Positions 62,774-64,000 of a stretch of 64,000 nt of DNA are shown piece by piece. Below the pieces are notes generated by a model, which had not been told where the DNA came from, searched no databases, and saw only the letters and a program-made list of their open reading frames with translations. The number at the start of each line of letters is the position of its first letter. The first letter of the stretch is position 1. The stretch is taken from positions 11,797-75,796 of the forward strand of contig JAXMBS010000022.1 in NCBI GenBank assembly GCA_046349775.1. The letters run 5' to 3'. Source of the DNA: JAEUIG01 sp046349775 (GTDB taxonomy: Bacteria; Planctomycetota; Planctomycetia; Planctomycetales; Planctomycetaceae). The position numbers and the translations under genes were made by a program.

Positions 62774-64000
62774 ATGGCCGTCAAGATTGCGCTGGAATCG
62801 TTCGTTGCGGTACTGAGGCGCAGCAAACTGCTGACCGAGGAGCAGTTGCGGTCGCTGCTGGACGAGTATCAGCGGCAATTCGGACGAACGAACGATTCGC
62901 GACATTTTGCCGAGTTTATGGTCGCCAAACGGGCGATCACGCCCTGGCAGGGGGACAAGCTGCTGCAGGGCAAGCACAAAGGCTTCTTCCTCGGCAAGTA
63001 CCGGCTGCTGTCGCTCGTCGGAAAAGGGGGGATGAGTTCGGTGTATCTGGCCGAGCACGTCCTGATGCGCCGCCGCTGCGCAATCAAGGTGCTGCCGGCG
63101 CGGCGGCTGCAGAACCCCTCCTACCTGGCGAGATTTCATCGCGAAGCGCAGGCCGTGGCGGCCCTCGATCACCGCAATATCGTGCGGGCGTATGACATCG
63201 ATCACGAAATGGATGGCGACATCGACATCCATTTCCTGGTCATGGAGTACGTCGACGGCAAAGGTCTGCTGGACCTCGTGATCAATTCCGATCTCGGGCG
63301 TTTGCCACCGGTCGTGGCGGCGGAATACATCCGCCAGGCGGCGCTGGGCCTGCAACACGCGCACTCCGCAGGCCTGGTGCATCGCGACATCAAGCCCGGC
63401 AATCTGCTGGTGGATACCCAGGGAACCGTCAAACTCCTGGACCTGGGGCTGGCGCGGTTTTTCGAGTCGGCTGAGGAAGTCAGCCTGACGGTGCAGCACG
63501 ACGAACGCGTCCTGGGAACGGCAGACTATCTGGCGCCCGAGCAGGCAGTCGACAGCCATCGCGTCGATGCACGAGCAGACATCTACGCACTGGGATGCAC
63601 GCTGTACCTGTGCCTGACGGGGCAGCCGCCGTTCACACAGGGGACGCTGGCGCAGCGGCTCCTGGCACATCAGACGCGAGAACCGCCGACGGTGGAGTCG
63701 ATTCAGCCCGGGATTCCGCAGGCGCTGGGGGATATCGTCCGGAGAATGATGGCGAAAGCCCCGGACGACCGGTACCAGACCGCCGGAGACGTCGCCGCCG
63801 CGCTCGAAGCATGGGTCAAGGTGACGCCGAAGACCGACCTGGACCGGTCGTTTGCCGGCCTCGACCGACAGACCCCCAAGCCGGCCGAACGCCCGCGGGA
63901 GCCCGATCCGGCGGCCCGCAAAGATACCGTACAGGCCGGCTCACTCGCCGATGCCTCGGCAACTCCGCAGGTGGAACCCCGCCGCAAACCGGCGGCGCCC
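62774..64000 (+). CDS. Serine/threonine protein kinase, cut by right edge
   Basis: 409 residues are visible and the frame is still open at the edge. An N-terminal helical region of about 75 residues (FVAVLRRSKLLTEEQLRSLL) precedes the Hanks-type kinase: YRLLSLVGKGGMSSVYLAEH, the ATP-binding Lys in CAIKVLPARRLQ, AGLVHRDIKPGNLL with catalytic Asp, KLLDLGLARFF, VLGTADYLAPEQAVDSHRVD and the DIYALGCTLYLCLTGQPPF C-lobe. A Pro/Arg-rich linker starts near residue 355, where planctomycete kinases usually carry a membrane helix and sensor. ATG 62774. Confidence 0.9.
   Translation, partial: MAVKIALESFVAVLRRSKLLTEEQLRSLLDEYQRQFGRTNDSRHFAEFMVAKRAITPWQGDKLLQGKHKGFFLGKYRLLSLVGKGGMSSVYLAEHVLMRRRCAIKVLPARRLQNPSYLARFHREAQAVAALDHRNIVRAYDIDHEMDGDIDIHFLVMEYVDGKGLLDLVINSDLGRLPPVVAAEYIRQAALGLQHAHSAGLVHRDIKPGNLLVDTQGTVKLLDLGLARFFESAEEVSLTVQHDERVLGTADYLAPEQAVDSHRVDARADIYALGCTLYLCLTGQPPFTQGTLAQRLLAHQTREPPTVESIQPGIPQALGDIVRRMMAKAPDDRYQTAGDVAAALEAWVKVTPKTDLDRSFAGLDRQTPKPAERPREPDPAARKDTVQAGSLADASATPQVEPRRKPAAP

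Noticed and set aside
62738..63670. A 310-residue open frame on the minus strand
   Set aside because: Antisense to the kinase catalytic domain; composition is that of a shadow frame.
1..64000. tRNA, rRNA or CRISPR features
   Set aside because: I scanned for T-loop-like GTTCRANNC contexts, rRNA landmarks and regularly spaced direct repeats and found none convincing; the tandem 9-bp tracts have no spacers.

Overview
The window looks like a chromosomal segment of a GC-rich planctomycete. The evidence is two DUF1559 proteins (pilin-like N-terminus, C-terminal H-x(9)-DG-type motif), a DUF1570 metalloprotease, a BlaI repressor with an M56 peptidase carrying a cupredoxin-like tail, FHA and Ser/Thr kinase proteins, a probable TIGR03000-type fragment, and short hairpin repeats of the sort scattered through planctomycete genomes. 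Genes lie on both strands in short runs. I see no rRNA, tRNA, CRISPR array, prophage or insertion sequence. This is mostly ordinary core and lineage-specific chromosome, not a genomic island.

Layout. 0-9 kb: STAS and ACT signalling proteins, a host-attachment family protein, DUF2007, a DsbD-like thiol redox membrane protein, a Tat-exported protein, a double cupin, a fatty-acid desaturase and a cold-shock protein. 9-17 kb: leuB, a repeat cluster, a sugar-active set (SMP-30, sialidase, SGNH hydrolase), a PAS/chemoreceptor-like protein and a prenyltransferase-repeat protein. 17-24 kb: DUF1559, HEAT-like and TPR-like proteins, then the BlaI/M56 regulatory pair with a palindromic operator candidate. 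24-31 kb: gatCAB, a lone LON-domain protein with DUF309, and nth followed by dcd. 32-43 kb: an esterase, DinB, an FHA-FHA-kinase, a BRCT-MerR-TPR protein, a methyltransferase, glyA, alkaline phosphatase, an ASCH protein, a nitrilase-family protein, and an ImmA/IrrE-like protein coupled to larE. 43-50 kb: a HlyD-type adaptor, cardiolipin synthase, hemP, an ExbB/TolQ-like channel, a GYF-like protein and the second DUF1559. 50-64 kb: a TIM-barrel-like secreted protein, a large membrane glycosyltransferase, an LRR protein, DUF1570, a TolC-like porin, a glutaredoxin-like protein and a kinase cut by the right edge.

About seventeen genes, including the normally essential gatCAB set, are broken by single-base indels while the protein sequence continues in a neighbouring frame. 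The pattern (insertions and deletions, often in short homopolymers, clustered near 12.6-14.1, 18.9-20.2, 24.7-26.6 and 33.9-36.1 kb) points to uncorrected sequencing error more than gene decay. Such genes are annotated over their inferred full extent.

The points most worth a second look are the BlaI/M56-cupredoxin pair with its 16-bp perfect palindrome, the BRCT-MerR-TPR protein, the translational coupling of a zinc-site-altered ImmA/IrrE protein to LarE, HemP beside an ExbB/TolQ-like channel, and a 9-bp-period repeat present at two distant loci. I did not find a clear new multi-gene defence or metabolic system.
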